Below, one piece after another: positions 36,314 through 45,550 of a stretch of 64,000 bases of DNA. How positions within the stretch are numbered: the first letter of the stretch is position 1; each line of letters opens with the position of its first letter. Both the position numbers and the translations under genes were made by a program. The stretch spans positions 1 to 64,000 of the forward strand of contig NZ_JAQGJM010000030.1 of the NCBI RefSeq assembly GCF_028290625.1, given 5' to 3'. This stretch comes from Devosia sp. GTDB taxonomy: Bacteria > Pseudomonadota > Alphaproteobacteria > Rhizobiales > Devosiaceae. Below the pieces are notes generated by a model that did not search any database, had not been told where the DNA came from, and was given only the letters and a program-made list of their open reading frames with translations.

Positions 36314-37462
36314 ATGTTCGCTTCAGTGCTCGCCTTCGTTCCCTGGCTCCTGTCCTATGTGCTGCCGTTCCTGGTCGTGCTGACGGTAATCGTCTTCGTC
36401 CATGAAATGGGCCACTACCTGGTGGCACGCTGGAATGGCATCGCCATTGCGACCTTCTCGATCGGCTTCGGCCCCGAACTGGTCGGCTGGGACGACAAGC
36501 ACGGCACCCGCTGGAAAATTTCGGCGATTCCCTTGGGCGGCTATGTCCGCTTCGTCGGTGACATGAATGCCGCCAGCGTGCCGGACCCAGACGCTGTGGA
36601 AAACGCCGATCCGGAATTGGCCCCGCATCTGTTCGTCAACAAGAACGTCTGGCAGCGCATCGCCGTGGTCGTCGCCGGCCCGCTTGCCAATGTGATCCTG
36701 ACTTTCGTCATCCTCTACGCGCTGCTGCTTGGCTATGGCCGCTACACTATTCCGCCGGTGATCACCGCGGTGACCGCTGGCTCTGTGGCGGAGCAGGCTG
36801 GGCTCGAGGCTGGCGACACCATCATCGCCGTCGATGGCTATGTGGTCCGCGGTTTCGAGGATTTTCAACGGTTTGTCGCCACCAGCCCGGCGCGCCAGGT
36901 AAGCCTCGCCATCGAGCGCAACGGCGCCCCCCAAACGCTGACTTTGACGCCCGAGGCGGTCGAAGTGCAGGACCGTTTCGGCAATAACCAGCGAATCGGG
37001 CGCATCGGCGTCAGCCGCGATGTCGCCGATAACGATGTCACCCTCTACCGGCCCGGCCCGGTCGAGGCCATGGGCATGACCGTCGAGGAAATCCGCTTCA
37101 TCGTGCAGCGCACGGGCGCCTTCCTGGGCGATTTCTTTGTCGGCCGCGGCGATGTCGAGCAGCTCGGGGGACCGGTCAAGGTAGCCAAGGTTTCCGGCGA
37201 GGTTGCGACCCTGGGCGTGGTGGCGCTGATCAATCTGACAGCGCTCTTGTCGCTGAATATCGGAATTTTCAACCTTTTACCCGTACCCATGCTCGACGGC
37301 GGGCACTTGCTGTACTACCTGATCGAAGCTGCGCGGCGGAAGCCGCTGAGCATGAAGGTTCAGGAGATCGGATTCCGCTTTGGCTTCGCGCTGGTGCTGG
37401 CGTTGACGGTGTTTACGCTGTTCAACGACACATTGTTCGCGTACCTCAGAACCCTCAGTTAA
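36314..37462 (+). CDS. rseP: RseP-type site-2 intramembrane zinc metalloprotease
   Basis: 382 residues. The HExxH site is in VFVHEMGHYLVARW at the end of the first span (about residues 30-43), and the third zinc ligand is in NLLPVPMLDGGHLLYYLIEA near residue 325. A periplasmic PDZ domain lies between (about 125-200, with VTAGSVAEQAGLEAGDTIIA). It cleaves anti-sigma factors and signal-peptide remnants in the inner membrane. A GGAAGACC ribosome site precedes the start. bamA follows, as in most proteobacteria. Confidence 0.95.
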   Translation: MFASVLAFVPWLLSYVLPFLVVLTVIVFVHEMGHYLVARWNGIAIATFSIGFGPELVGWDDKHGTRWKISAIPLGGYVRFVGDMNAASVPDPDAVENADPELAPHLFVNKNVWQRIAVVVAGPLANVILTFVILYALLLGYGRYTIPPVITAVTAGSVAEQAGLEAGDTIIAVDGYVVRGFEDFQRFVATSPARQVSLAIERNGAPQTLTLTPEAVEVQDRFGNNQRIGRIGVSRDVADNDVTLYRPGPVEAMGMTVEEIRFIVQRTGAFLGDFFVGRGDVEQLGGPVKVAKVSGEVATLGVVALINLTALLSLNIGIFNLLPVPMLDGGHLLYYLIEAARRKPLSMKVQEIGFRFGFALVLALTVFTLFNDTLFAYLRTLS

Positions 37463-37646
37463 GTCATTGTTAACCTTGGTTGGCAAGGTGTTGCACGAAT
37501 ACAAGGCCGCCAATCATTTACTAACCGCGACGAGGCATGCTCCTTGTCTGTGGTTAAAAAAACAGTAAAACAGTTCAATGGAGTTAGCTTGGGGGAGCGC
37601 TGTGCATGGCGATTCCCCGGGCAGGTCGCAGAAGGCAATAAAAACG

Positions 37647-39761
37647 ATGATCCACCCTACCAAGCTGATGCGCGGCGTGTTCTTTGCGCTGGCAATCCTG
37701 GGCGCTGCGCCATTGGCCGGCACCAGTATTCCAGTCCTCGGCACCGCCATGGCGCAAGCGCAGGAGCAGTTGGTCGGCTCGGTGCTGTTCGACGGCAACA
37801 AGCGCTTCTCGGACGCACAGCTCCTGACCATGGTGGATGTCTCTGCATCCGGCATCTTCACCCAGGCGCGTCTGGCCTCCGACATCGAGAGCATCCGTCA
37901 GGCTTATGACAAGGATGGCTATCGCTCCGTTGGCGTCACCGCCAAGACCGAAACCATCCCCGATGGCCGCGTCCGCGTTACCTTCGTCGTCAACGAAGGT
38001 GATCGCGCCGGCATCGCTGCAATCAATTTCACTGGTAACAACGCGGTCAATGCCGGCACCCTCAAGGGCACGCTGCTGACCAAGGAAACCGGTTTCCTGA
38101 GCTGGCTGTTCAAGGACGACGGCTATGACGAGCAGAAGCTCGCGGTCGATCGCGAACGCGTTCGCCTCTACTACGCCACCCATGGCTATCCTGACGCGCA
38201 GGTGACCTCGGTCGGCGAGTACGACGCGGCCCGCAACGACTACTTCATCAATTTCACCGTCAACGAAGGCGAGAAATACGCTTTCGGCAATGTTGGCATC
38301 GAGACCAGCATCAACGGCTTGAACACCAACGTGCTGACCGGCACCGTCCAGACCGGGCAGGGCAGCCGCTATTCGATTGCCGACCTGCAGAAGACCATCG
38401 AGGACATGTCCTACGAGGCCACTTCGCAGGGCTATTCCTTCGCCGACGTCCGGGCTCGCCTCGATCGCGACGTGACCAATCGCAAGTTCAACGTCACCTA
38501 CCTGGTTGACGAGGGCCCGCGCGTCTATGTTGAGCGCATCAACATCACCGGCAATACCAAGACCCGCGATTTCGTGATCCGCCGTGAGCTGGAGTTTGCC
38601 GAAGGCGACCCCTTCAACCGTTCGATGGTCGTTCGTGGTCGTACCTCGATCCAGGACCTCGGCTTCTTCTCCGCTGTCGACATCACCACCCAGGCTGGCT
38701 CTTCGCCCGACAAGGTCGTGATCAACATCGCGGTGACCGAGCAGTCGACCGGCGATTACGGCGCAACCGCCGGCTATTCGACCTCTGACGGCGTCCTGGG
38801 CGAACTGTCGCTGACCGAGCGTAACTTCCTTGGCCGTGGCCAGTATCTGCGTGCCGCTGTCGGTGCCTCGCAGAATGGTCGCACCTTCGACTTCTCGTTC
38901 ACCGATCCTCGCTTCATGGGCCTGAAAGTGTCTGCCGGCGTCGATGCCTATCACCGCATCAACGACGAATCCGACACGAACTTCTACGGCTCGCAGTCGA
39001 CCGGTGGCCAGTTGCGCTTCGGCGTACCGCTTACCCGTGATCTGTCCGCAACCGTCTTTGCCGGTGGCGAACGCAAGGTCATCGTCGACGAGGAAGGTCC
39101 TGCGTCTACCCTGGTTGTGGATGGCCACGAATATTACAAAGCCTTCGTGGGCTACACTTTGACCTGGAATGGCGTCGATAACGTCAAGAAGCCGACCGAA
39201 GGCCTTTATGCGACGTTCACGCAGCAGTATATCGGTTGGGATCACAGCCTGATCAAAACCGAAGCCAAGGGCCGATATTTCATCCCACTGATGGATGACA
39301 GCGGCATCGTGGCGAGCATCCGGGGCCAGGCCGGTGTGATCAACGACCTGAGCGACAATGGCGTCAGCCCAGTGGAAGCCTTCAATCCGGGCGGCTCGCT
39401 GATCCGTGGGTTCCAGGGTCGTGGCCTCGGGCCGCGCCTGACGACCGGCGAATATCTCGGCGCCACCATGTATGCTGGCGTTTCGGCCGAAATCCAGTTC
39501 CCGCTCCCGATCCTGCCGGAAAGCTACGGCCTGAGCGGCGCAATCTGGGCGGATGCCGCCTGGGTGGATGGTCTGCCGGACTTCGGTGCCAACACCGTCG
39601 AGGCGGGCAGCGTGGATACGCCATGGCGGACTTCGATCGGTGCCTCGCTGCTCTGGGACTCGCCATTCGGCCCACTGCGTGGCGACTTCGCCCACGTGCT
39701 TGGCAAGTCGAGCACCGATCGTACCCAGGTGTTCCAGTTGACCCTGTCGACCTTGCTGTAG
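37647..39761 (+). CDS. bamA: outer-membrane protein assembly factor BamA
   Basis: 704 residues from ATG 37647. This start opens the signal peptide (LMRGVFFALAILGAAPLAG, cleavage near AMAQAQ); an upstream start at 37578 would not. Five POTRA domains span about residues 38-375, the first with VLFDGNKRFSDAQLLTMV. The 16-strand barrel follows, with the family loop RGFQGRGLGPR (VRGF/Y-type motif). The C terminus ends in leucine-rich VFQLTLSTLL. It inserts beta-barrel proteins in the outer membrane. The 184-base gap before it holds TTGTCT/TAAAAC hexamers 16 bases apart near 37542-37570, a possible promoter. Confidence 0.96.
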   Translation: MIHPTKLMRGVFFALAILGAAPLAGTSIPVLGTAMAQAQEQLVGSVLFDGNKRFSDAQLLTMVDVSASGIFTQARLASDIESIRQAYDKDGYRSVGVTAKTETIPDGRVRVTFVVNEGDRAGIAAINFTGNNAVNAGTLKGTLLTKETGFLSWLFKDDGYDEQKLAVDRERVRLYYATHGYPDAQVTSVGEYDAARNDYFINFTVNEGEKYAFGNVGIETSINGLNTNVLTGTVQTGQGSRYSIADLQKTIEDMSYEATSQGYSFADVRARLDRDVTNRKFNVTYLVDEGPRVYVERINITGNTKTRDFVIRRELEFAEGDPFNRSMVVRGRTSIQDLGFFSAVDITTQAGSSPDKVVINIAVTEQSTGDYGATAGYSTSDGVLGELSLTERNFLGRGQYLRAAVGASQNGRTFDFSFTDPRFMGLKVSAGVDAYHRINDESDTNFYGSQSTGGQLRFGVPLTRDLSATVFAGGERKVIVDEEGPASTLVVDGHEYYKAFVGYTLTWNGVDNVKKPTEGLYATFTQQYIGWDHSLIKTEAKGRYFIPLMDDSGIVASIRGQAGVINDLSDNGVSPVEAFNPGGSLIRGFQGRGLGPRLTTGEYLGATMYAGVSAEIQFPLPILPESYGLSGAIWADAAWVDGLPDFGANTVEAGSVDTPWRTSIGASLLWDSPFGPLRGDFAHVLGKSSTDRTQVFQLTLSTLL

Positions 39762-39783
39762 ACGCCATTGCGTAAGTAGATTT

Positions 39784-39824
39784 ATCGAGCCGCGGGGCGG
39801 TAGCGCCGCGGCTCGATTGTTTTT
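39784..39824 (+). terminator. intrinsic terminator after bamA
   Basis: ATCGAGCCGCGG (from 39784) pairs with CCGCGGCTCGAT (39806-39817) and is followed by TGTTTTTG. It lies directly before the lpxD start, so read-through, or a promoter within bamA, must feed the lipid A genes. Confidence 0.8.
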
Positions 39825-39834
39825 GAGTGACACC

Positions 39835-40863
39835 ATGGTCGATACCCGTTTTCACCGCTTTGCCGGCCCAGCCAAGCTGAGCATCATTCTGGCCGCGGCC
39901 GGCTGGAGCGAAGCCCTGGCCAGCCTCGGTGGTGAGGATTTCGAAATCCAGGGTGTCGCCGAACTGGACCTCGCCGCGCCCGGCGATCTGGCACTGGCCG
40001 CCCACCTCAACTATGTCGAAGAGCTGCGCGGCACCTCCGCCGGGCTCGTCATCATAGCGGCGGGCCTCGCCGATGCGGTGCCCGCGCAGAGCCGGGCGCT
40101 GGTCGTCGATCGTCCGCACCAGCTGTTTGTCGATATTCTCGACGTTCTCTATCCGGACAGCACCCGCTCGGTGATTGCCGCACAGAGCACCGATCTGGAG
40201 CCACCGCTGCTGGAGCGCGACGTGGTGCTGGGCGCCAATGTGGTGATCGGCGCAGGCGTCGAAATCGGCCGCCAGACCATTATCGGCGCCAATACCGTCA
40301 TCGGCGCCGGCGTCACCATCGGCCGCAACTGCATCATCGCCGCCAATACCACGATCGATTGCGCCCATATCGGCAACGGCGTGACGATCCACTCCGGCGT
40401 GCGGATCGGCACCGAGGGCTTTGGCTGGCTCGACCATGGCCAGTCCAACCGCAAGATTCCCCAGCTCGGCCGCGTCATCGTGCAGGACCGCGTCGAGATC
40501 GGCGCCAATTCGACGATCGACCGTGGCGCGCTGGGCGACACCGTCCTGGGTGAGGGCACCAAGATCGACAACCTGGTCCAGATTGGCCACAATTGCCGCA
40601 TCGGCCGCAATTGCCTGATCGCTGCGATGACTGGCCTCTCAGGCTCAACCATTATCGGCGATGGCGTGCTCATGGGCGGCGGCACCGGCACTTCCGGGCA
40701 CCTGACCATCGGCGCCGGCTCGGTGGTGCATGGCCGCGCTGCCGTGACCAAGAACTGGCCGCCCGGCTCCAAGCTTGCCGGGGCTCCGGCGCAGGATATA
40801 AGAGACTTCTGGCGCGAAATCGCCGCCATGCGAAAACTATCAAAAGGGGACAAGCGGCAATGA
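39835..40863 (+). CDS. lpxD: UDP-3-O-(3-hydroxyacyl)glucosamine N-acyltransferase
   Basis: 342 residues from ATG 39835; a TTG-type upstream start would overlap the terminator T-run. Third step of lipid A synthesis. The N-terminal uridine-binding domain is followed by a left-handed beta-helix of hexapeptide repeats (GANVVIGAGVEIGRQTIIGA and onward). The catalytic histidine is in NLVQIGHNCRIG. The stop overlaps the fabZ start by four bases. Confidence 0.95.
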   Translation: MVDTRFHRFAGPAKLSIILAAAGWSEALASLGGEDFEIQGVAELDLAAPGDLALAAHLNYVEELRGTSAGLVIIAAGLADAVPAQSRALVVDRPHQLFVDILDVLYPDSTRSVIAAQSTDLEPPLLERDVVLGANVVIGAGVEIGRQTIIGANTVIGAGVTIGRNCIIAANTTIDCAHIGNGVTIHSGVRIGTEGFGWLDHGQSNRKIPQLGRVIVQDRVEIGANSTIDRGALGDTVLGEGTKIDNLVQIGHNCRIGRNCLIAAMTGLSGSTIIGDGVLMGGGTGTSGHLTIGAGSVVHGRAAVTKNWPPGSKLAGAPAQDIRDFWREIAAMRKLSKGDKRQ

Positions 40864-41336
40864 CCGATCTATCGACCGCGAGCAAAGAGCTCACAGCGAT
40901 GAGCATCGCCGAGATCCTCAAAAGCCTGCCCCATCGATATCCAATGCTGATGATCGACAAGATCATCGAGATCGACGGCGACGAAACCGCCATCGGCATC
41001 AAGAACGTGACGTTCAACGAGCCTATCTTCCAGGGCCACTTTCCTGAAAACCCGATTTTTCCTGGCGTGCTGATCATCGAAGGCATGGCCCAGACGGCCG
41101 GCGCCATCGTCATCGCCCACGATTCAAGCGGCGACCGCAAGAATATCGTGCTCATGCTGGGCGTGGACAAAGCCAAGTTTCGCAAGCCGGCTGGCCCCGG
41201 CGACAAGATCGAATTCCACATCGCCAAGATTCAGCGCCGGCGCAATGTCGGCCGCTACCAGGCTAAGGCCATTGTCGACGGCATCATCATCGCCGAAGCC
41301 GAGATCACCGCGATGATCGTTGGGGTTCCCCTGTGA
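40860..41336 (+). CDS. fabZ: 3-hydroxyacyl-[acyl-carrier-protein] dehydratase
   Basis: 158 residues from ATG 40860. Hot-dog fold dehydratase of fatty acid elongation. The catalytic pair is in FQGHFPENPIFPGVLIIEGM (His and Glu), and the family start LPHRYPMLMIDKI is present. Coupled to lpxD upstream and lpxA downstream by four-base overlaps, which balances phospholipid and lipid A acyl chain use. Confidence 0.96.
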   Translation: MTDLSTASKELTAMSIAEILKSLPHRYPMLMIDKIIEIDGDETAIGIKNVTFNEPIFQGHFPENPIFPGVLIIEGMAQTAGAIVIAHDSSGDRKNIVLMLGVDKAKFRKPAGPGDKIEFHIAKIQRRRNVGRYQAKAIVDGIIIAEAEITAMIVGVPL

Positions 41337-42142
41337 CGACGGCGACGATTCATCCGACGGCCATCGTCGGATCAGGCGCCAAACTCGGGGCTGGGGTCAA
41401 GGTCGGCCCATTCTGCATCATCGGCGACCATGTCGTGCTGCATGACGATGTGGAACTGGTTTCTCACGTCACTATCGACGGCCATACCGAAATCGGCGCC
41501 GGCTCGCGCATTTTCCCCTTCGCCTCGGTCGGCCACGAGCCGCAGGATCGGAAATATGCCGGCGAGGCCTCGCGGCTGGAAATCGGCGAGCGCTGCATCA
41601 TCCGCGAGGCGGTAACCATCAACCCGGGCACGGCCGGTGGCGGCATGCTGACCAAGATCGGCAATGACTGCCTGCTGATGGCCAGTGCCCACGTGGCCCA
41701 TGACTGCATCATCGGCAACAACGTCATCATGGCCAATTACGTCGGCTTGGCCGGCCACGTCGTGGTCGGTGACAACGTCACTTTTGGCGGCATGGCGGTG
41801 GTGCATCAGTTCACCCGGGTTGGCCCCCATGCCTTTATCGGCGCGCAGTCGATGATCGATGGCGATGTAATCCCCTATGGCATGGCGCTGGGCAATCGGG
41901 CGTCGCTGGCCGGACTCAACCTGGTCGGCCTCAAGCGCCGCAAGTTCGACCGCGAGGCCATTCACCGGCTGCGCGCGGCTTACCGGATGATCTTCGCCAG
42001 CGAGGGCACGTTACGTGAACGGGTCGAGGACGCCGCCGAGCTATTCAAGAACGACGCGCTGGTGCAGGACGTGGTGAAATTCATCGTTGCCGCATCCGAC
42101 CGGCCGATCCTGATTCCGCGCAACGGCCACGCGCCCGAATAA
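41333..42142 (+). CDS. lpxA: UDP-N-acetylglucosamine O-acyltransferase
   Basis: 269 residues from GTG 41333. First step of lipid A synthesis. Opens IHPTAIVGSGAKLGAGVKVG, and the left-handed beta-helix covers about residues 1-185. The catalytic histidine is probably that in AHVAHDCIIGNN. The C-terminal helical domain with KRRKFDREAIHRLRAAYR is complete. lpxI starts at the next base after the stop. Confidence 0.96.
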   Translation: MTTATIHPTAIVGSGAKLGAGVKVGPFCIIGDHVVLHDDVELVSHVTIDGHTEIGAGSRIFPFASVGHEPQDRKYAGEASRLEIGERCIIREAVTINPGTAGGGMLTKIGNDCLLMASAHVAHDCIIGNNVIMANYVGLAGHVVVGDNVTFGGMAVVHQFTRVGPHAFIGAQSMIDGDVIPYGMALGNRASLAGLNLVGLKRRKFDREAIHRLRAAYRMIFASEGTLRERVEDAAELFKNDALVQDVVKFIVAASDRPILIPRNGHAPE

Positions 42143-42991
42143 ATGGCCAAGGCGACGGGACGGCTTTCGATCTTCGCGGGCACCGGAATGCTGGCGCCTT
42201 ATGCGGTCGATGCGGCCCTGGCCGCCGGCTACAAGGTGCAGGTGCTGACGCTGGAGCCGCGCAATGACGTGACCAAGGTCAAGGTCATCGGGGTCGATGT
42301 CGGCAATCCGCTCGCCATCATCTGGTCACTCAAGATTTTCCGTACCACCCACATCATCATGGCCGGCGGCGTCCACCTCTCCGACAAGACCCGCGAGGGC
42401 CTCATCCGCTTCGCCAACAAGGATGCCCCCGCCGGACCGGCCCATGCCGCTCCCGTCGGAGATGCAACCTTGGCCGCATTGGGCAGCGTGCTCAAGAAAA
42501 TGACCGGTGCCGACCTGGTCGGCATCCACGAGATCGCACCCGAATTGCTGGCGCCCGAAGGCGTGATCGCCGGACCGGTCCTGTCCGCCGACGAGATCGG
42601 TTTCGCGCAATTCGCGCTGCGGACCGCCCGCGCCATCGGCGCGCTCGACATCGGCCAGGCGGCCATCGTATCCGGCCACCGCGTGCTAGCCGTCGAGGAC
42701 ATCGGCGGCACCGATGCGCTGATTGCCCGGGCCGGCGAATTGAAACGGCAGGGCCTGGCCGGCGATGGCGACGCGCGGCTGATTCTGGCCAAGGCCGTCA
42801 AACCGCAACAACCTAGCTTCGCCGACATGCCGGCCATCGGCCCGCAGACCGTCGTCAATTGCGCCGAAGCCGGCATTGCGGCGATCTCCGTCGAGGCAGG
42901 CAATAGCCTGTTGCTGCAGCGCACCGACCTCATCGAAGCCGCCCATCGCCTTGGCATCAGCGTTGTCGGCCTGAGGCTCATCGATGGCTGA
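42143..42991 (+). CDS. lpxI: UDP-2,3-diacylglucosamine pyrophosphatase LpxI
   Basis: 282 residues, DUF1009 family. LpxI is the alphaproteobacterial replacement for LpxH, hydrolysing UDP-2,3-diacylglucosamine to lipid X. The N-terminal domain starts RLSIFAGTGMLAPYAVDAA; the C-terminal domain contains SGHRVLAVEDIGGTDALIARAGEL and MPAIGPQTV with the acidic metal-binding residues. Its position between lpxA and lpxB is the usual one and supports the call. Overlaps lpxB by eight bases. Confidence 0.93.
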   Translation: MAKATGRLSIFAGTGMLAPYAVDAALAAGYKVQVLTLEPRNDVTKVKVIGVDVGNPLAIIWSLKIFRTTHIIMAGGVHLSDKTREGLIRFANKDAPAGPAHAAPVGDATLAALGSVLKKMTGADLVGIHEIAPELLAPEGVIAGPVLSADEIGFAQFALRTARAIGALDIGQAAIVSGHRVLAVEDIGGTDALIARAGELKRQGLAGDGDARLILAKAVKPQQPSFADMPAIGPQTVVNCAEAGIAAISVEAGNSLLLQRTDLIEAAHRLGISVVGLRLIDG

Positions 42992-44120
42992 ACCGCTCAA
43001 GCTGTTCATCCTGGCCGGCGAGCCGTCCGGCGACCGCATCGCCGCCGATCTGGTGATGCGCCTGCGTGCCAAAGTCGATGTGACACTGTCCGGTGTCGGT
43101 AGTGATGAATTAATCGGGCAGGGACTGCGCCCGCTATTCCCCATGAGCGACCTGGCCGTCATGGGTCTGACGGACGTGCTGCTGCGCCTGCCGCTATTGC
43201 TGTGGCGCATCGAACAGACGGCGCGCGCAATCGTCGCCAGCAATCCCGATATCGTCGTGCTGGTCGATGCGCAGGATTTCTCGAAGCGCCTAGCCAAGCG
43301 CGCTAAAGCCCTCGGCTTCACCCACCCGATCCTGCTCTATGTCGCCCCGAGCGTCTGGGCCCGTGCCCCGCATCGGGCCAAGGCGCTAGCGCCGCTGTTC
43401 GACGAAGTGCTCGCGGTCCTGCCCTTCGAGCCAGCGGTGATGACGCGGCTCGAAGGCCCGTCGACACACTATGTCGGCCACCCCTCGCTCGCCGAAGGTA
43501 TCCCCACATCGGCCGGCACCGACCGGGGTTTGGTCGCTCTCCTGCCAGGCAGTCGCAATGGCGAACTGCGTCGCCATCTGCCCTTGCTGGGTCAGGTCGC
43601 CGCGCAACTGGCCGGCCATCCCGCCGTCAGTGGCTTCTTCATTCCCACCCTAAGATCGCTGGAGGCACGACTACGCGCGGAGACCGCCAATTTGCCGGTG
43701 CCGGTGACCATCGTCGCCAACCGCGCGGAGCGGCGCGCGCTCTACCAGCAAAGCGTGCTGGCGCTGTCGGTCTCGGGCACCGCGACGTTGGAGCTAGCGC
43801 TGGCGCGGGTCCCCATGGTCGTCGTCTATGTTCTGGACACCCCGCAGGCGCGCGAGTTCGACCGCATCGGCCGCCCGCAGGTCGGCCTGCCCAATATCGT
43901 GCTGGGCCGTATCGTCACCGATGAGTTGATCACCACAGCGCCGGAGCCGGACACGCTCAAGGCCGCGGCGCTGCGCCTGCTCGACAACAAAAAAGCCCGC
44001 CAAGACCAGATTGCGGCCTTTGGCGAGCTTGCGGACTTGATGGAGCGCGGCACTGAAGATGCGCCCCGGCAGGACCCGGCGGACCGGGTCCTCGGTCATT
44101 GGCAGATCAGCGGGCGCTGA
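42984..44120 (+). CDS. lpxB: lipid-A-disaccharide synthase
   Basis: 378 residues. GT-B glycosyltransferase (GT19) joining lipid X and UDP-diacylglucosamine. Motifs are [16 protein letters not shown] at the N terminus, [32 protein letters not shown], and in the nucleotide-binding half [21 protein letters not shown]. Its 3' end overlaps the convergent gltA 3' end by 14 bases. Confidence 0.95.
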   Translation: MAEPLKLFILAGEPSGDRIAADLVMRLRAKVDVTLSGVGSDELIGQGLRPLFPMSDLAVMGLTDVLLRLPLLLWRIEQTARAIVASNPDIVVLVDAQDFSKRLAKRAKALGFTHPILLYVAPSVWARAPHRAKALAPLFDEVLAVLPFEPAVMTRLEGPSTHYVGHPSLAEGIPTSAGTDRGLVALLPGSRNGELRRHLPLLGQVAAQLAGHPAVSGFFIPTLRSLEARLRAETANLPVPVTIVANRAERRALYQQSVLALSVSGTATLELALARVPMVVVYVLDTPQAREFDRIGRPQVGLPNIVLGRIVTDELITTAPEPDTLKAAALRLLDNKKARQDQIAAFGELADLMERGTEDAPRQDPADRVLGHWQISGR

Positions 44121-45396
44121 TCGCTTCGTAGTCGCGGGCCGGCGAGCCATTATAGAGCTGGCGCGGGCGGCCGATCTTCTTCTGCGGATCGGCGATCATT
44201 TCCTTCCACTGCGCGATCCAGCCGACCGTACGGGCGACCGAGAACAGCACGGTGAACATCGATGTGGGGAAGCCGATAGCCTCAAGGATAATGCCCGAAT
44301 AGAAATCGACATTTGGGTAAAGCTTGCGATCGATGAAGTACTGATCCTCGAGCGCGATCTTTTCCAGTTCCTGCGCCACCTGCAGGATTGGATTATTCTC
44401 GACCCCAAGCAGAGCCAGCACTTCCTTGGCCGTCGCCTGCATGACCGTGGCGCGCGGATCGAAGTTCTTGTAGACGCGATGACCGAAGCCCATCAGCTTG
44501 AAGCCGGAATTCTTGTCCTTGGCGCGGGCGATGAATTCAGGAATGCGATCGACGGTGCCGATTTCCTTGAGCATGTTGAGCGCCGCCTCGTTGGCGCCGC
44601 CATGAGCAGGGCCCCAGAGGCACGCCACGCCAGCCGCGATACAGGCAAACGGATTGGCGTCGGACGAACCGGCCAGCCGAACCGTCGAGGTCGAAGCGTT
44701 CTGCTCGTGATCGGCATGCAGGGTGAAGATCAGGTCCATCGCCTTGGCGATGACCGGGTTCACCTTGTACTGCTCGGCCGGCACCGAAAAGCACATGTGC
44801 AGGAAATTGGACGCGTAATCCAGGTCGTTGCGCGGGTAGACGAAGGGCTGGCCCACCGAATACTTGTACGCCATCGCGGCGATCGTCGGCATCTTGGCGA
44901 TCATGCGGATCGAGGCGATTTCGCGCTGCTGCGGATCGTTGATGTCCGTGGAGTCATGATAGAACGCCGCCATGGCGCCGACCACGCCGGTCATGACTGC
45001 CATCGGATGGGCGTCGCGACGGAAGCCGCGATAGAAGTAGTGCATCTGCTCGTGCACCATGGTGTGGTGCGTCACGACTTCTTCGAAGTCCTTGAGCTGC
45101 GTCTTGCTCGGCAGTTCGCCGTACAGCAGCAGGTAGCACACTTCGAGGTAATTGCTCTTGGCGGCCAACTGGTCGATCGGATAGCCGCGATACAGCAGTT
45201 CGCCCTTGTCGCCATCGATATAGGTGATGGAGCTGTCGCAAGCGGCCGTGGAGGTAAATCCGGGGTCGTAGGTGAACATGCCGGTCTTGGCGTAAAGCGA
45301 TCGGATGTCGATGACATCCGGCCCGACGGACCCGGACAGAACCGGAAATTCGTAGGACTGATCCCCGATGACGAGTTTGGCGACTTTGTCGGTCAT
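44107..45396 (-). CDS. gltA: citrate synthase
   Basis: 429 residues, type II hexameric citrate synthase, entry to the TCA cycle. The conserved histidine regions are [19 protein letters not shown] and [17 protein letters not shown]; the catalytic aspartate lies in the later stretch [20 protein letters not shown]. The N-terminal beta-sheet domain ([20 protein letters not shown]) is present. Ribosome site GAGGAGAGC before ATG. Gene order lpxB-gltA-gltX is conserved in rhizobia. Confidence 0.97.
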   Translation of the reverse strand: MTDKVAKLVIGDQSYEFPVLSGSVGPDVIDIRSLYAKTGMFTYDPGFTSTAACDSSITYIDGDKGELLYRGYPIDQLAAKSNYLEVCYLLLYGELPSKTQLKDFEEVVTHHTMVHEQMHYFYRGFRRDAHPMAVMTGVVGAMAAFYHDSTDINDPQQREIASIRMIAKMPTIAAMAYKYSVGQPFVYPRNDLDYASNFLHMCFSVPAEQYKVNPVIAKAMDLIFTLHADHEQNASTSTVRLAGSSDANPFACIAAGVACLWGPAHGGANEAALNMLKEIGTVDRIPEFIARAKDKNSGFKLMGFGHRVYKNFDPRATVMQATAKEVLALLGVENNPILQVAQELEKIALEDQYFIDRKLYPNVDFYSGIILEAIGFPTSMFTVLFSVARTVGWIAQWKEMIADPQKKIGRPRQLYNGSPARDYEAISAR

Positions 45397-45518
45397 TCAG
45401 CTCTCCTCGATGGCCCGCAACCCAATAGGAAAGGAGTTTCGTTGAGTTGGGCCGGCAAACATGGCTTAGGCATGGGCTGCTCCTGAGGTATCAGCTTTTG
45501 CCCATTCGAAGCAATTGA

Positions 45519-45539
45519 TGGGTAAGCATTCCTTACCCA
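45519..45539. promoter_or_regulatory. perfect palindrome upstream of gltA
   Basis: TGGGTAAG (45519-45526) and CTTACCCA (45532-45539) form a perfect 8-bp inverted repeat over five bases, 123 bases upstream of the gltA start and 12 after the gltX stop. There is no T-tract on either side, so it is a candidate operator or mRNA stability element rather than a terminator. Confidence 0.5.
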
Positions 45540-45550
45540 CCTAACTGTCA

